This document shows, one piece after another, positions 54,445 to 63,481 of a DNA stretch of 64,000 nucleotides. Source of the DNA: QHXW01 sp963847515 (lineage in GTDB: Bacteria; Acidobacteriota; Terriglobia; Bryobacterales; Bryobacteraceae); assembly GCA_963847515.1 (NCBI GenBank), contig CAWKAA010000007.1, positions 372,001-436,000 of the forward strand. The letters are read 5' to 3'. The notes below the pieces were generated by a model. That model made no database searches and was not told the origin of the DNA. It was given only the letters and a program-made list of their open reading frames with translations. Positions within the stretch are counted from its first letter, which is position 1, and each line of letters starts with the position of its first letter. The position numbers and the translations under genes are program-made.

Positions 54445-55446
54445 TCATTTGATACGCTCGCCTGGCACATTTGCAATGATCACACCAACCGGGTTCGAGC
54501 CGACTGGAACGGATCCAGTTACGGTGTTCGTCGCCGTATCGATAATCGACTCGCTATTGGAGAAGTAGTCGGAGACGTAAACGAATTTCTGATTCGGCGA
54601 AACGGCGACACAGGTGGGAAACGGCCCCACGGGAACCGTTGCAGTCACCGTGTTCGTCGACGTGTCGATCACAGAAACGGTATCTGAGAGCTCGTTGTTT
54701 ACGTACACAAACGCGCCATCGCCGGTAATTGCAACATCCGTCGGATTGAGACCGACACTGGTCGTGGCCACGACCGCCAGACTGGCTGTATCGATTACGA
54801 CAACGGAGTTTGCCCCAACGACAGCGGCATAAGCGCGGGTTCCTTCGGGCGTGAACTTCAGACCATATGGGCCTGGACCCAGGACTATGGTGTTCACGAC
54901 CGTATTGGTTTCGGTATCGACGACAGAAATAAAATTAGAGTTTTGATTCGACACCCAGGCTTGACTTCCATCCGGCGTGATACTGACGCGGACGGGTGCA
55001 GGTCCAACGCCCACCCTGCCGACCACGGCAAAAGTTGTTAAGTTAATGATTGCCAGCGCGTTCTCGCCGGCGATCGTCACATATGCGAGCTTGCCGTTCG
55101 ATGCGACAGCCACGCCAACCGGCGTGGAGCCGACCGGCACTGTGGCAACCACCGAATTCGTGGCTGTGGATATTACGGAAACCGAGCCCCCAAACTGGTT
55201 CGTCACGATGACATATTTGTGATTGAGAGTGATCGCCAGCTCAGTCGGCACTGATCCAACGGCAATGGTAGCGACTACGGACTTCGTATTCGTGTTGATG
55301 AGGGATACGGAGTTCGAAAAATTATTAGCCACATAAGCGACCGTGGGCGGGGCGGCTTGCGACGCGGGTAGCGCTCCCACAAGCACTGCGATCAGACAAG
55401 TCGTGCGGCTAAGCGCCGCGGTGATCATGGGCGCGATTGAATTCAT
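54445..55446 (-). CDS. Secreted YVTN-family beta-propeller protein
   Basis: 333 residues. A signal peptide (TCLIAVLVGALPASQA) is followed by seven repeats of about 42 residues with the YVTN pattern: VAYVANNFSNSVSLINTNT, YVIVTNQFGGSVSVISTAT, AWVSNQNSNFISVVDTETN, FVYVNNELSDTVSVIDTST, FVYVSDYFSNSESIIDTAT. Each repeat ends in V-x-x-V-P/A-V-G. A surface or periplasmic propeller; ligand unknown. Complete. Confidence 0.7.
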   Translation of the reverse strand: MNSIAPMITAALSRTTCLIAVLVGALPASQAAPPTVAYVANNFSNSVSLINTNTKSVVATIAVGSVPTELAITLNHKYVIVTNQFGGSVSVISTATNSVVATVPVGSTPVGVAVASNGKLAYVTIAGENALAIINLTTFAVVGRVGVGPAPVRVSITPDGSQAWVSNQNSNFISVVDTETNTVVNTIVLGPGPYGLKFTPEGTRAYAAVVGANSVVVIDTASLAVVATTSVGLNPTDVAITGDGAFVYVNNELSDTVSVIDTSTNTVTATVPVGPFPTCVAVSPNQKFVYVSDYFSNSESIIDTATNTVTGSVPVGSNPVGVIIANVPGERIK

Positions 55447-55754
55447 GGCGTTACTCCTTGACCAGAATTTCCGTTTTGATCCTGGCCGGCATACAGTATA
55501 CGCCTCGGGTGAGATGCAGTCGATCTACTTCTGGATCGCGAATCGGAAAACGTCTGGCGCTACTACAGCATCGTGCACACACGTTGCAACCCGCGTAAAA
55601 CCCTGTACGCGATTACGGGAGTTGGAGGAACCAGCAAGCTCACAGGGATTTAACTCGTAAGGATTTGGCTGCTCCCTTGTTGTGTTCCGCTCTGTAGATA
55701 AGTATCGCCATCCGGGCCATCAGCAGCATCCCGATCGCGGCTCAGGCAGCGGGC
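55447..55754. other. Intergenic region up to the IS end
   Basis: 308 bp. A short plus-strand frame crosses the YVTN start but is not convincing. Only the IS left end (TGTCCCTACAAGAAAT at 55755) is recognisable at the border. Confidence 0.35.
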
Positions 55755-57007
55755 TGTCCCTACAAGAAATCTCGATCGCCGTGCAAATTCACTTGTGGCA
55801 AGGCCCGTGTAACAATGTTACATGCGAAGAAATTGCTGACTGTGTTTGATTTCGAACGGAGCGAAAGCCCTGTTATTCGCCAAAAATGCGTCCGCACCCA
55901 TGTCACTACGCTGCAACGCGTTCATAGCGATGATGCAGGCCGCCCACCTGAGGGATTGCGATAATCCTTCCTGTGCTCGACACTTGCCGAGGGAATGGAC
56001 ATTGCTTGTCGAGCCCCAAATGGGTTCGGGACCTATGGTAGTAACCGAAATACGAAGCCAGGGCTCGCTTCAGATGCCTGGCGTTCAGGGTGACGAAATG
56101 GTTCAAGCAGTCTCTTCGTATCGAGCCGATCAGTCGTTCGACATACGGATTCTGCCAGGGACTCCTGGGCGCGGTGAGTACTTCTCCAATGCCCATTGAC
56201 GAGATCCGCACACTGACGTCGTCGCTGTAGATGCTATCGCGATCGCGAATGAGATATCGCGGCGCATCCCGATCGGCTAAGGCCTCGACGATTTGTTGCG
56301 ACGTCCAGGCTGCCGTCGGATGCTCGGTCACATTGAAATGCAGCACCTGACGACGGCGGTGCTCCAGCATGACGAATACGAAGAGCACCCGCATGGTGAC
56401 CGTCGGCACGGTAAAGAAATCAATCGACACCAATTGGCCGATGTGGTTGTGAAGAAATGTCTTCCAGGTCTGAGTCGGCGGCCGGCGGAGTGTGCGGAGA
56501 ATTCGGGAGACCGTGCGCTCGGAGATCCGCATGCCGAGCATCTTCAATTCTCCGTGAAGCCTGGGCGCACGCCACAGCGGATTGGTCGCCACCATGCGCT
56601 CGATGAGTCGGCGTATCTCGACGGTGGTCGCAGGCCGGCCGCAGCGCCGGAGGTCCACCTTGGACAGACGCGCCCAGAACTTCTGGAAGCGCTCCCGCTG
56701 CCACCGGACAACCGTGTCGGCCTGCACGTAGAACAGCGGGCCGCGCCAGGTGCGCCAAACGCGGGACAAACCGACCCAGAACAGCCGATCGAAGGAGGTA
56801 AGCACCGGTCGTTTGCGCTTGCGCCGGAAGGCTGCGAGTTGCAGTCGGAGCGCAGCGTTTTCAATGGCAACAGCTTGGTGGCCGCTCAGCAGGAGTCGAG
56901 CGAATCGAATCACAGACAAAAGAACGCCTGGCATGTGTACCGATTGTTCGCCTTCATCCGCTGTGAAGTCAATCTGTTAGGGGCGGATGGAGTAATGGCG
57001 AAGGACA
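55755..57007 (-). mobile_element. rve-type insertion sequence (IS3/IS481 superfamily)
   Basis: About 1.25 kb. The left end TGTCCCTACAAGAAAT resembles the ends of the IS at 62202 (TGTCCCTACAAAAAAT); the right end near 57007 reads inward TGTCCTTCGCCATTAC, a weaker match. The flanking 3-mers (GGC and GGT) do not form a clear duplication. Borders are therefore approximate on the right. A remnant of a related element is at 18888-19045. Confidence 0.6.
55906..56934 (-). CDS. Integrase-core (rve) transposase
   Basis: 342 residues, complete. An N-terminal helical part with HTH (VIRFARLLLSGHQAVAIENA, DTVVRWQRERF, RISERTVSRILRT) precedes the DDE core: LVSIDFFTVPT, YLIRDRDSIYSD and YVERLIGSIRRDC. The C-terminus ends in the common GGLHHRYERVAA. 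About half identical by eye to the transposase at 62380, so they belong to one family. All catalytic residues present. Confidence 0.8.
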   Translation of the reverse strand: MPGVLLSVIRFARLLLSGHQAVAIENAALRLQLAAFRRKRKRPVLTSFDRLFWVGLSRVWRTWRGPLFYVQADTVVRWQRERFQKFWARLSKVDLRRCGRPATTVEIRRLIERMVATNPLWRAPRLHGELKMLGMRISERTVSRILRTLRRPPTQTWKTFLHNHIGQLVSIDFFTVPTVTMRVLFVFVMLEHRRRQVLHFNVTEHPTAAWTSQQIVEALADRDAPRYLIRDRDSIYSDDVSVRISSMGIGEVLTAPRSPWQNPYVERLIGSIRRDCLNHFVTLNARHLKRALASYFGYYHRSRTHLGLDKQCPFPRQVSSTGRIIAIPQVGGLHHRYERVAA

Positions 57008-57226
57008 GGTAGAAATTGAGCAAATTTACACGCGCGTTTCCAGCTTCCATCGTGGGTCGGATGCCTGTTCCTGCTGGCGACCGCCTTCCCCCTGGAACGT
57101 AATTCGTACCTCGCCATCGCCAAGCCAGTTTCCGCCATGGCCGCTGACGACGATGTGGAACGCGTCATCTTTGCCGCCACATGGTCCACTAGCGAAACCG
57201 CACAGGCGAGGCACCCTCGCGTCCGG

Positions 57227-57934
57227 CTACTTGTCTTGTTTTGCCCGGTCTGCGCTGTCGCGTCCTTCGACCTTGGAGTACCGATTGAGGGCCGTGATCA
57301 GAGGCTGAGCCTCCGGCGGAGGAGCCATGTCCGAGGTGAGGATCTCTTTACTATTGACATCCTTTCCGTACACCTCATGATTGCCTTCGTCATCATTCCG
57401 GAGGGTTGCGCCTTGCAAAGATATTCCGGCAAAGATGCCTCTGGCTCGCGACCAGGACAGGATTTCCGCGCCCATGGTGGCATCGGTCTTCGCTGTCGCC
57501 TCTCTGCCTACCGGACCGGCCGCTACGGAAGCATCTCCACCCAGTGTGAATTTGCTCTTCAAAAGATGTTCCATACCGCGGTCGTTCATCACCAGCATAA
57601 CGACATCAGTAGATTGTCCGCCGATCTGCAAGCCAAAACTGCCGCCCTCAACACGCATCGCCGCCGGCGCTCCCCAGCCTGCCCCGGATTTATTCCGGCA
57701 CATGGCATAACCGCGGCCATACTTGCCGCCTACACCGATGGCACCGCTCTTCATCCCTGGAATGATCACGATGCAGTTGGCTTTACCCAAGAGTTCTTCA
57801 GGAATCCCCTTTTCCGGTGTACCCATAATCTCGGTGAACACCACACTTGCTTCCTTCAGGCGCTCCTGAGCCGTTTCGGCCATCAGTATCGTTGCTGCCG
57901 CTAAAAAGCTTACCGTTACGTTTCGAACACGCAT
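57227..57934 (-). CDS. Ysc84/SYLF-domain lipid-binding protein
   Basis: 235 residues from ATG 57934 with GGAGG upstream. A signal peptide (RNVTVSFLAAATILMAE) is followed by the SYLF domain: GIPEELLGKANCIVIIPGM, KYGRGYAMCRNKSGAGWGAP, SFGLQIGGQSTDVVMLVMND, then ARGIFAGISLQGATLRNDDE. SYLF domains bind phosphoinositides or anionic lipids and act in membranes. The end of the mature protein (DMAPPPEAQPLITAL) is polar. Likely periplasmic or surface. Intact. Confidence 0.8.
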   Translation of the reverse strand: MRVRNVTVSFLAAATILMAETAQERLKEASVVFTEIMGTPEKGIPEELLGKANCIVIIPGMKSGAIGVGGKYGRGYAMCRNKSGAGWGAPAAMRVEGGSFGLQIGGQSTDVVMLVMNDRGMEHLLKSKFTLGGDASVAAGPVGREATAKTDATMGAEILSWSRARGIFAGISLQGATLRNDDEGNHEVYGKDVNSKEILTSDMAPPPEAQPLITALNRYSKVEGRDSADRAKQDK

Positions 57935-57955
57935 CACACCCTCCAGTTCTGGCAT

Positions 57956-58494
57956 TAGCCTAGCATTTTCGACCCCATCGGCGAGGCTGAAACCACCAAG
58001 CGAAATCGTGTCGCCGATGACCGGCTAGGAAACCAGAGGAGTGGGGAACGCCGCTGGCGTGGGTAGCCTGGGTGATCGATGAAGCAACTCCGAAAATCCA
58101 TCCGAGTAGACGTTACCCCTGCAAGCACGCCTGTACCCAGTGAAGCCGCGATGCTCAAATCCGTTAACGTCACGGTGGCAAGCATAGGACCGCGATGCCC
58201 TAATTGACCCAGAGGCTGATCGAACAAACAGTGAGCAATTCATGCCCGAGTAGTGCGCACAAAACGCGCCATAGGCTACTTTATGCGCGCGTCACTGCGT
58301 AGGCCTCAAACGGGGTCAGCCGGGAACAGTTCGACCGAACTCTGGTCCATATGCTTGAGAGAATTGTCTCGGCCAGACAGATTGTCGAGCCCTCTCGGCC
58401 AAGTTGTTCTTAAGTTACAGGGATAAGTGGGTCACCGCGGGCGGCGACCTCGCCCGTCAGCGCGACCGCCAGTGCCGGACTAGTTTTGTGCATT
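57956..58494. other. Intergenic region, no gene recognised
   Basis: About 540 bp between the divergent SYLF and YihY genes (tail to start). Open frames on the minus strand are short and not protein-like. No repeat or RNA was found. Confidence 0.35.
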
Positions 58495-59334
58495 CTACGT
58501 GTGGCCACCGGAGTCCAGCACGTGGGTGAACTCGGCTCCAAAGAGAAAAATTATCGCCGAATAGTAGACCCAAACAATGACCACAACCAACGATCCGGCA
58601 GCGCCATAGGCCGAGCCCACAGCAGCTTTGCCCAAGTAAAGCCCAATGAGCAACTTTCCGATAGTGAACAGCAAGGCCGTAACGGTCGCTCCGATCCAAA
58701 CATCTTTCCAAGCAATCTTCGTTTCCGGCACGTACCTAAAGATAAGCGCGAACAACACAGCTATGCCGGCCAATGAAACCACAAGGTTGATCGCGCTTAG
58801 CACGAATTCGGGCATCGGCAGGAATCCACCCAAAAACTTTCCGAGCGCCGCTAAAGCAGCGCTGATCATCAACGAGACCAGGAGTAGAAATCCAACGGCC
58901 AAGACCATGCCGAAAGAAAAGAAGCGTTGTTTGATGGTGACCCAGACCGCACCCTCCTTGTCGGGTTTAACGTCCCACATCTTATTAAGCGCGGACCGGA
59001 GTTCGCCGAATACACCGGAGGCTCCAAACAGCAAAGTCATCACACCGATGATGAACGCAAACGTGCCGGAGACAGGTTTTTGGGCATGTTCGATCATTCC
59101 CTTCACAGCTTCCGATCCCTGGTGGCCGATCATATTCTCGACTTGACCGAGTAGTTGGTTCTGGGCTGTAGAATGTCCGAAAATTAAAGCGACGATGGCA
59201 ATTAGCAGAATAACTAACGGAGCCAGTGACAAGATCGTGTAAAAAGCAAGGGCCGCGGCCAAGCGCTGACCTTCGTGCGCGTTCCACGCGAAGAACGCTT
59301 GACTGAGCATCGACCAAATTGTTTTGTTATTCAT
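58495..59334 (-). CDS. YihY/BrkB-family inner-membrane protein
   Basis: About 279 residues from ATG 59334 (a GTG 12 bp upstream is also possible). The family signature is clear: FFAWNAHEGQRLAAALAFYTIL, SLAPLVILLIAIVALIF, FIIGVMTLLFGASGVFGEL, then the DVWIGATVTALLFTIGKLLI and GAAGSLVVVIVWVYYSAIIFLFGAEF blocks. Six helices are expected. Members were called ribonuclease BN by mistake; the true role is probably membrane or cell-envelope related. Intact. Confidence 0.8.
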   Translation of the reverse strand: MNNKTIWSMLSQAFFAWNAHEGQRLAAALAFYTILSLAPLVILLIAIVALIFGHSTAQNQLLGQVENMIGHQGSEAVKGMIEHAQKPVSGTFAFIIGVMTLLFGASGVFGELRSALNKMWDVKPDKEGAVWVTIKQRFFSFGMVLAVGFLLLVSLMISAALAALGKFLGGFLPMPEFVLSAINLVVSLAGIAVLFALIFRYVPETKIAWKDVWIGATVTALLFTIGKLLIGLYLGKAAVGSAYGAAGSLVVVIVWVYYSAIIFLFGAEFTHVLDSGGHT

Positions 59335-59449
59335 ACGGGGTCTCACCTAAGTCCTCGTGACCGCCTCTCATTTGAAAGCGCCGTTCGCGGGTAGATCGCC
59401 GCGCCCCTTTGGTGCTGCACTTGCTCTACCGTCTCTGACAGGAGCGAAT

Positions 59450-59860
59450 ATGCCAAATAAAGGCACATCTTTTAGGGACCCGGTAGCGGACGAGCCCTCG
59501 ACCGTGGGCGAGAAGCTATCCGATGCCGCGGGACAGGTAAAGGACAAAGTATCGGACCTGGGCCGTGCGGCTGCGGACAAAATTGACGAGAACCGAGATG
59601 CAGCGGCAAGCGGTCTGGAAAAGGCCGCGTCGACGCTTCATGACAATGCCGAAAGTCTACCTGGGGGCGAGAAGGTTAGCAGCCTGGCGCATGCTACGGC
59701 CGAAAAGCTAAGCTCTACTGCTGGCTATGTCCGAGAACACAACGTCAACCGGATGATGGCGGATGTCGAAACGCTGGTCAAAAACAACCCCGGCCCTTCA
59801 CTCCTTGCCGCCGTAGTAATCGGCTTTCTGGTAGGACGGGCATTCAGCAGCAGCGATTGA
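59450..59860 (+). CDS. DUF883/ElaB-like membrane-anchored coiled-coil protein
   Basis: 136 residues from ATG 59450, with AGGAG 8 nt upstream; the longer frame from 59357 starts in the intergenic spacer. Long amphipathic helices (KLSDAAGQVKDKVSDLGRA, ADKIDENRDAAASGLEKAAS) lead to a single C-terminal membrane helix (PSLLAAVVIGFLVGRAF). This is the layout of ElaB/YqjD-type proteins that tether ribosomes or lipids to the membrane under stress. It starts a run of four short genes reading towards the catalase. Confidence 0.65.
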   Translation: MPNKGTSFRDPVADEPSTVGEKLSDAAGQVKDKVSDLGRAAADKIDENRDAAASGLEKAASTLHDNAESLPGGEKVSSLAHATAEKLSSTAGYVREHNVNRMMADVETLVKNNPGPSLLAAVVIGFLVGRAFSSSD

Positions 59861-59862
59861 GG

Positions 59863-60270
59863 ATGAAGGCGAACGGGTACTATATGGCGGCAGGAGACCG
59901 GTCCCTTTCAGATGTTTTGCAGGACATTATTCGCAATGTACAGGAGATCGTGCGATCGGAAGTCCGCCTCGCCAAGACAGAGATCCGGGAGGAGGCCGCC
60001 AAGGCGAAATCCTCGGCGCTGTTGCTCGGCGCAGGAGGTGTAGCCGCTATTTTCGCAACACTTTTTCTCCTGCTCGTGATCGTCTATGCCCTGGCTCTCG
60101 TCATGCCGAGCTGGGCCGCTGCGCTAATCGTCGGAGCTGCGTTAGCGGTTGTCGCGAGCGTGATGCTCACGGCAGGCATACAACGGTTCAAACAGATCCA
60201 CCCGACCCCCGCACGTACAGTTGAAACCATCAAGGAGAACGTAGAATGGGCCAAACAACACACCAAATAG
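59863..60270 (+). CDS. Phage-holin-3_6-like (YqjE-type) membrane protein
   Basis: About 135 residues. Start could be ATG 59863 or 59884; the first is almost continuous with the stop of the previous gene. The coiled head (SDVLQDIIRNVQEIVRSEVR, LAKTEIREEAAKAKS) and two membrane helices (FATLFLLLVIVYALALVM and ALIVGAALAVVASVML) match the YqjE/Holin-X family (PF07332). These usually sit between a DUF883 protein and a DUF3618 protein, as here. Coupled expression is likely. Confidence 0.7.
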   Translation: MKANGYYMAAGDRSLSDVLQDIIRNVQEIVRSEVRLAKTEIREEAAKAKSSALLLGAGGVAAIFATLFLLLVIVYALALVMPSWAAALIVGAALAVVASVMLTAGIQRFKQIHPTPARTVETIKENVEWAKQHTK

Positions 60271-60677
60271 AAGCTCACATCGAGGATACGCGCGAAAACC
60301 TAGGTTCCAACCTGAATGAGTTGGAGCGGAAGGTAAAGTCTGTTACCGATTGGAAGCAGCATTTTGAAACTAAACCAATGACAATGTTGGGCATGGCGTT
60401 TGGTGGGGGCATTCTGCTGGCGGCGATGATGGGCGGGCGCAAGAACCGGCGCGGAGAACGAGGTTTTTCTAGCCATGCCACCGGTTCTGAACCCCACGCG
60501 GGAACCGACCAGCAGAAGTATAAAGCCCTGGAAACCTGGGACAACATCAAAGGAGCTCTCATCGGCCTAGCCGCCACGCGTTTCAAGGACTTCATCGGTG
60601 AAGTCGTTCCCGGTTTTCACGAACAGTTTCAAGGCACCGAAGAGAAGGTCAGGGCGCTCCAACCCCCTGGTCGGTAA
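60246..60677 (+). CDS. DUF3618-domain protein (YqjK-type)
   Basis: 143 residues, starting 25 bp inside the previous gene with AAGGAG upstream. The N-terminal HQIEAHIEDTRENLGSNLNE and LERKVKSVTDW match DUF3618, then one short membrane helix (TMLGMAFGGGILLAAMM). The rest is polar and may reach the periplasm. With its two partners it forms the common YqjD/YqjE/YqjK-type envelope cluster. Intact. Confidence 0.7.
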   Translation: MGQTTHQIEAHIEDTRENLGSNLNELERKVKSVTDWKQHFETKPMTMLGMAFGGGILLAAMMGGRKNRRGERGFSSHATGSEPHAGTDQQKYKALETWDNIKGALIGLAATRFKDFIGEVVPGFHEQFQGTEEKVRALQPPGR

Positions 60678-60682
60678 TCGAA

Positions 60683-61255
60683 ATGTCAGTACTCTCAAGA
60701 ATCGAATCCAATCATATGAATCCGTTGAAAGAATTGCTCGTCGAAGAACTGCGCGACCTTCTGCATGCGGAGGGTCAGCTCGTGGAGGCCTTGCCCAAAA
60801 TGGCCGAAGCTGCGCATCATCCCAAGCTCAAAGAAGCCTTTCTGAAGCACCTCCGACAGACGGAAGGGCACGTTGAGCGGCTGAAAACCGCCTTCGAGCT
60901 GCTCGGACAAAAGGCACAGCCGAAGCCGTGCAAAGCGATGATAGGGCTAGTCGAAGAGGGAGAAGACACAATCGAGGACGGTGAAGGAAAGCATGAGATC
61001 GTCGCCGACCTCGGGCTCATCGCTGCCGCCCAAAAAGTGGAACACTACGAGATTTCAGGATACGGCACTGCGCGCAGTCTGGCCCGGCAAGTCGGGGAAG
61101 GCGACGTCGCTACTCTACTTGCGCATACGCTCGGCGAAGAGGAAAGTGCGGACTACGCACTGACCGAACTCACCAAGCCGCTGATGCAGCAGGCCAGCTC
61201 AAAGGAGGCCGCCGCAGAGAGCAAAACTGCCCGGCCGAGAACGCAGAAAGCCTGA
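60683..61255 (+). CDS. YciE/DUF892 ferritin-like protein
   Basis: 190 residues. Four-helix ferritin-like core: LKELLVEELRDLLHAEGQLV, ALPKMAEAAHHPKLKEAFL, HLRQTEGHVERLKTAFELLG, KVEHYEISGYGTARSLARQV and LGEEESADYALTEL. Glu and His residues of the di-iron type pattern are visible (E in EELRD, ExxH in RQTEGH, E in KVEHYE). YciE proteins occur with manganese catalase in stress operons. The C-terminal 20 residues are a variable Lys/Ala tail. An alternative start is ATG 60716. Confidence 0.8.
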   Translation: MSVLSRIESNHMNPLKELLVEELRDLLHAEGQLVEALPKMAEAAHHPKLKEAFLKHLRQTEGHVERLKTAFELLGQKAQPKPCKAMIGLVEEGEDTIEDGEGKHEIVADLGLIAAAQKVEHYEISGYGTARSLARQVGEGDVATLLAHTLGEEESADYALTELTKPLMQQASSKEAAAESKTARPRTQKA

Positions 61256-61275
61256 TCAAGTTAAGGAAAACCTTC

Positions 61276-62067
61276 ATGTACCACCATATTAAGCAACTGA
61301 TGTACACCGTGCAGATCGGCACGCCCGATCCCAAATTCGGCAATATGTTGCTCGAACAGTTCGGAGGAGCCAATGGCGAGTTGGCTGCAGCAATGCAATA
61401 CTCGATTCAAGGTCTGAATTGCGACGACCCCGATCGCAAAGACATGTTGATGGACATCGGCACCGAAGAGCTTAGCCATCTCGAAATCGTCGGCGCCCTC
61501 GCCCGCATGCATTTAAAGCCGCTGAAGAATAACCGTACCGCCGCAGAAGCAGATCCGCTCATCGCGATCGCGGGCGGGGGTGGCGTGGCGTTGCAAAATT
61601 CGATGGGCGATGCCTGGACTGCCGACTACCTGAAAATCACGGGCGAGTTGGACGTGGACCTTCGCAGCAATATTGCCGCCGAAGCTCGCGCCAAGATCGT
61701 CTATGAACGCTTGATTAACTTCTGTGATGACGCCGGGACCATCGACGCGCTGCAGTTTCTCATGACACGGGAAATAACGCATATGAAGGCGTTCACTGCA
61801 GCTCTGGAAAGTCTTGGGAAGGATCCCTTTTCGATCGGTAGCATCCCACCCACGCCGGAACTTGTCAACCAGTATTTCGATGACTCAACGGGAATGGGTG
61901 ACCGAGGTGAGCCGAACGCGCGCGGACCTTGGAACGAAGGTGGGGATTGGGAAGTGGTTGAGGCGCCGGCCTTCAAGGAATTCGAATCCCAAGAAAAAGG
62001 AACCCGTCATGATGATGGCGCTACCGGAAAAGGAACGCGTTCACCCACCGGCAGTAAAAGCCGCTAA
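61276..62067 (+). CDS. katM: Manganese catalase
   Basis: 263 residues; TAAGGA 10 nt before ATG. It is the di-manganese catalase fold: QFGGANGELAAAMQYSIQGL (first Glu ligand), TEELSHLEIVGALARMH (ExxH), AEARAKIVYERLIN and LMTREITHMKAF (second ExxH). The reaction is 2 H2O2 to water and oxygen in the cytosol. The C-terminal 50 residues (after VNQYFDDSTG) are polar and variable. Together with YciE, YihY and the DUF883 cluster it indicates oxidative or desiccation stress. Symbol is the common name, used loosely. Confidence 0.85.
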   Translation: MYHHIKQLMYTVQIGTPDPKFGNMLLEQFGGANGELAAAMQYSIQGLNCDDPDRKDMLMDIGTEELSHLEIVGALARMHLKPLKNNRTAAEADPLIAIAGGGGVALQNSMGDAWTADYLKITGELDVDLRSNIAAEARAKIVYERLINFCDDAGTIDALQFLMTREITHMKAFTAALESLGKDPFSIGSIPPTPELVNQYFDDSTGMGDRGEPNARGPWNEGGDWEVVEAPAFKEFESQEKGTRHDDGATGKGTRSPTGSKSR

Positions 62068-62074
62068 TCTTACG

Positions 62075-62201
62075 GGTAGTGTTGCAACTTCGCGGAGCCG
62101 CGTGCTGGTAGGCTGAAAGGACCTGTGGCAACCAACGATCTTCAAATGGCGGCAGACCGAACCCGCACTCATTCTTTGTGCCGTTCGTTGGTACCTTCGA
62201 T
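62075..62201 (+). mobile_element. 5'-end remnant of an IS6 element
   Basis: The segment GGTAGTGTTGCAACTTCGCG and the next ~125 bp match the 5' end of the IS6 at 50570-50667 nearly exactly, including the start of the transposase frame. A 4-bp deletion near 62135 shifts the frame. It ends at 62201 where another IS begins. It lies 8 bp after the catalase stop. Confidence 0.75.
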
Positions 62202-63481
62202 TGTCCCTACAAAAAATTCGAAAGTACGTGACAAGGGCGGAAGTATCTCAGTCGGCTCGTCAATTGAGAGGAGCGGGGAAGTGCCGAGTGCTACATAGAT
62301 CGCGGCGTCGGCGCACTCCCACGCGAAGCTGCGGATCTTCTGCAGGCACCCGATGTGCTGGCGTTTCATCGGATGCGCGTTAGGCGGCGCGGCGTTCGTA
62401 GTGATGATGCAGACCGCCCACTTCACGAAGCTCCACCACAGCACCCTCTGCTGGAGGCTGTATTCTTCGTGACTGCGGTGCATCTTTGCCGAGCGCCAAG
62501 TGAGTTCTCCACCTATGGTAATAAGCGCAGTACGCCGTGAGTGTCCGATGCAGAGAGCGTTCGTCGAATACGATGACATGATCCAGGCACTCGCGGCGAA
62601 TGGACCCGATGAGCCGTTCGACGTAGGCCCTTTGCCATGGAGATCGCGGCGCCGATAACACTTGTTTGATACCCAGCGCCTTCACTTGGTCGACGAAGTC
62701 CTTGCCGAAAATCTGGTCACGATCCCGCAGCAGATAACGAGGCGCACTGTCCCAGGGAAAAGCCTCACGAAGTTGCTGGGCCGTCCACTCTGCAGTAGGA
62801 TGAGCCGTCACGCCGAAGTGGAGAATGCGTCGCCGGTCGTGCGCCAGCACCAGAAACACGTACAGGACCTGGAACCGGACCGTTGGCACCGTGAAAAAGT
62901 CGACTGACACCAAGCTACGCAGGTGATTGTCCAGAAAGGTCCGCCAAGTTTGTGAGGGCGGTTTTCGATGCCGCACCATGTAGTTAGCGACGGTGGGTTC
63001 GGTAATCTCAATGCCCAGCCTGAGTAACTCGCCGTGAATGCGTGGCGCACCCCAGCGCGGGTTGTTGCGGCTCATCATCCGGATCAGATCCCGAATCTCT
63101 TGCGGCACGCTGGGCCGACCTGGCTTGCCGCGGCCGATTTTCCACCTCCAGAACAAGCGAAAGCCCTTACGATGCCAGGCGACAACGGTTTCAGCCTTGA
63201 CGATCATCAGGGCGGATTTCCAGTCGCTCCACACGCGTCGCAACCAGATCCAGAAGATCCGGTCGGCTGGCGTCAGCTTCAGTCGCTTTGGAGCCGACCG
63301 ACGTAGGACGACGAGTTGTTGTCGCAAGGCGAGGTTTTCCAGTCGTAGCTGGGCCGAGGTCTTGAGCATCGAGGTGAGGGCGCCGAGCAAAGTGAACAGG
63401 CGTTGCTGCGCCGACCAACGGAGCAAATGAAAGTCGATCAACTTCAATGATTGCAGATCGATCGGATTATTTGGAGGGACA
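62202..63481 (-). mobile_element. Complete rve-type insertion sequence
   Basis: 1280 bp, ends TGTCCCTACAAAAAAT (62202) and, read inward from 63481, TGTCCCTCCAAATAAT. These match at about 14 of 16 positions. Flanking GAT occurs on both sides (62199-62201 and 63482-63484), a 3-bp target duplication. It carries one intact transposase gene. The truncated copy at 28531-29083 is its close relative. Confidence 0.75.
62380..63447 (-). CDS. Integrase-core (rve) transposase
   Basis: 355 residues, complete. N-terminal helical part with HTH-like KAETVVAWHRKGFRLFWRWK, the middle EIRDLIRMMSRNNPRWGAPR, then the DDE core: LVSVDFFTVPT, YLLRDRDQIFGKD and YVERLIGSIRREC, and the C-terminal GGLHHHYERRAA. It belongs to the same family as the transposase at 55906. 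Likely active. Confidence 0.85.
   Translation of the reverse strand: MKLIDFHLLRWSAQQRLFTLLGALTSMLKTSAQLRLENLALRQQLVVLRRSAPKRLKLTPADRIFWIWLRRVWSDWKSALMIVKAETVVAWHRKGFRLFWRWKIGRGKPGRPSVPQEIRDLIRMMSRNNPRWGAPRIHGELLRLGIEITEPTVANYMVRHRKPPSQTWRTFLDNHLRSLVSVDFFTVPTVRFQVLYVFLVLAHDRRRILHFGVTAHPTAEWTAQQLREAFPWDSAPRYLLRDRDQIFGKDFVDQVKALGIKQVLSAPRSPWQRAYVERLIGSIRRECLDHVIVFDERSLHRTLTAYCAYYHRWRTHLALGKDAPQSRRIQPPAEGAVVELREVGGLHHHYERRAA

Noticed and set aside
57026..57214. Minus-strand 62-codon frame next to the IS right end
   Set aside because: Only partly protein-like, without a start signal or family; likely chance.
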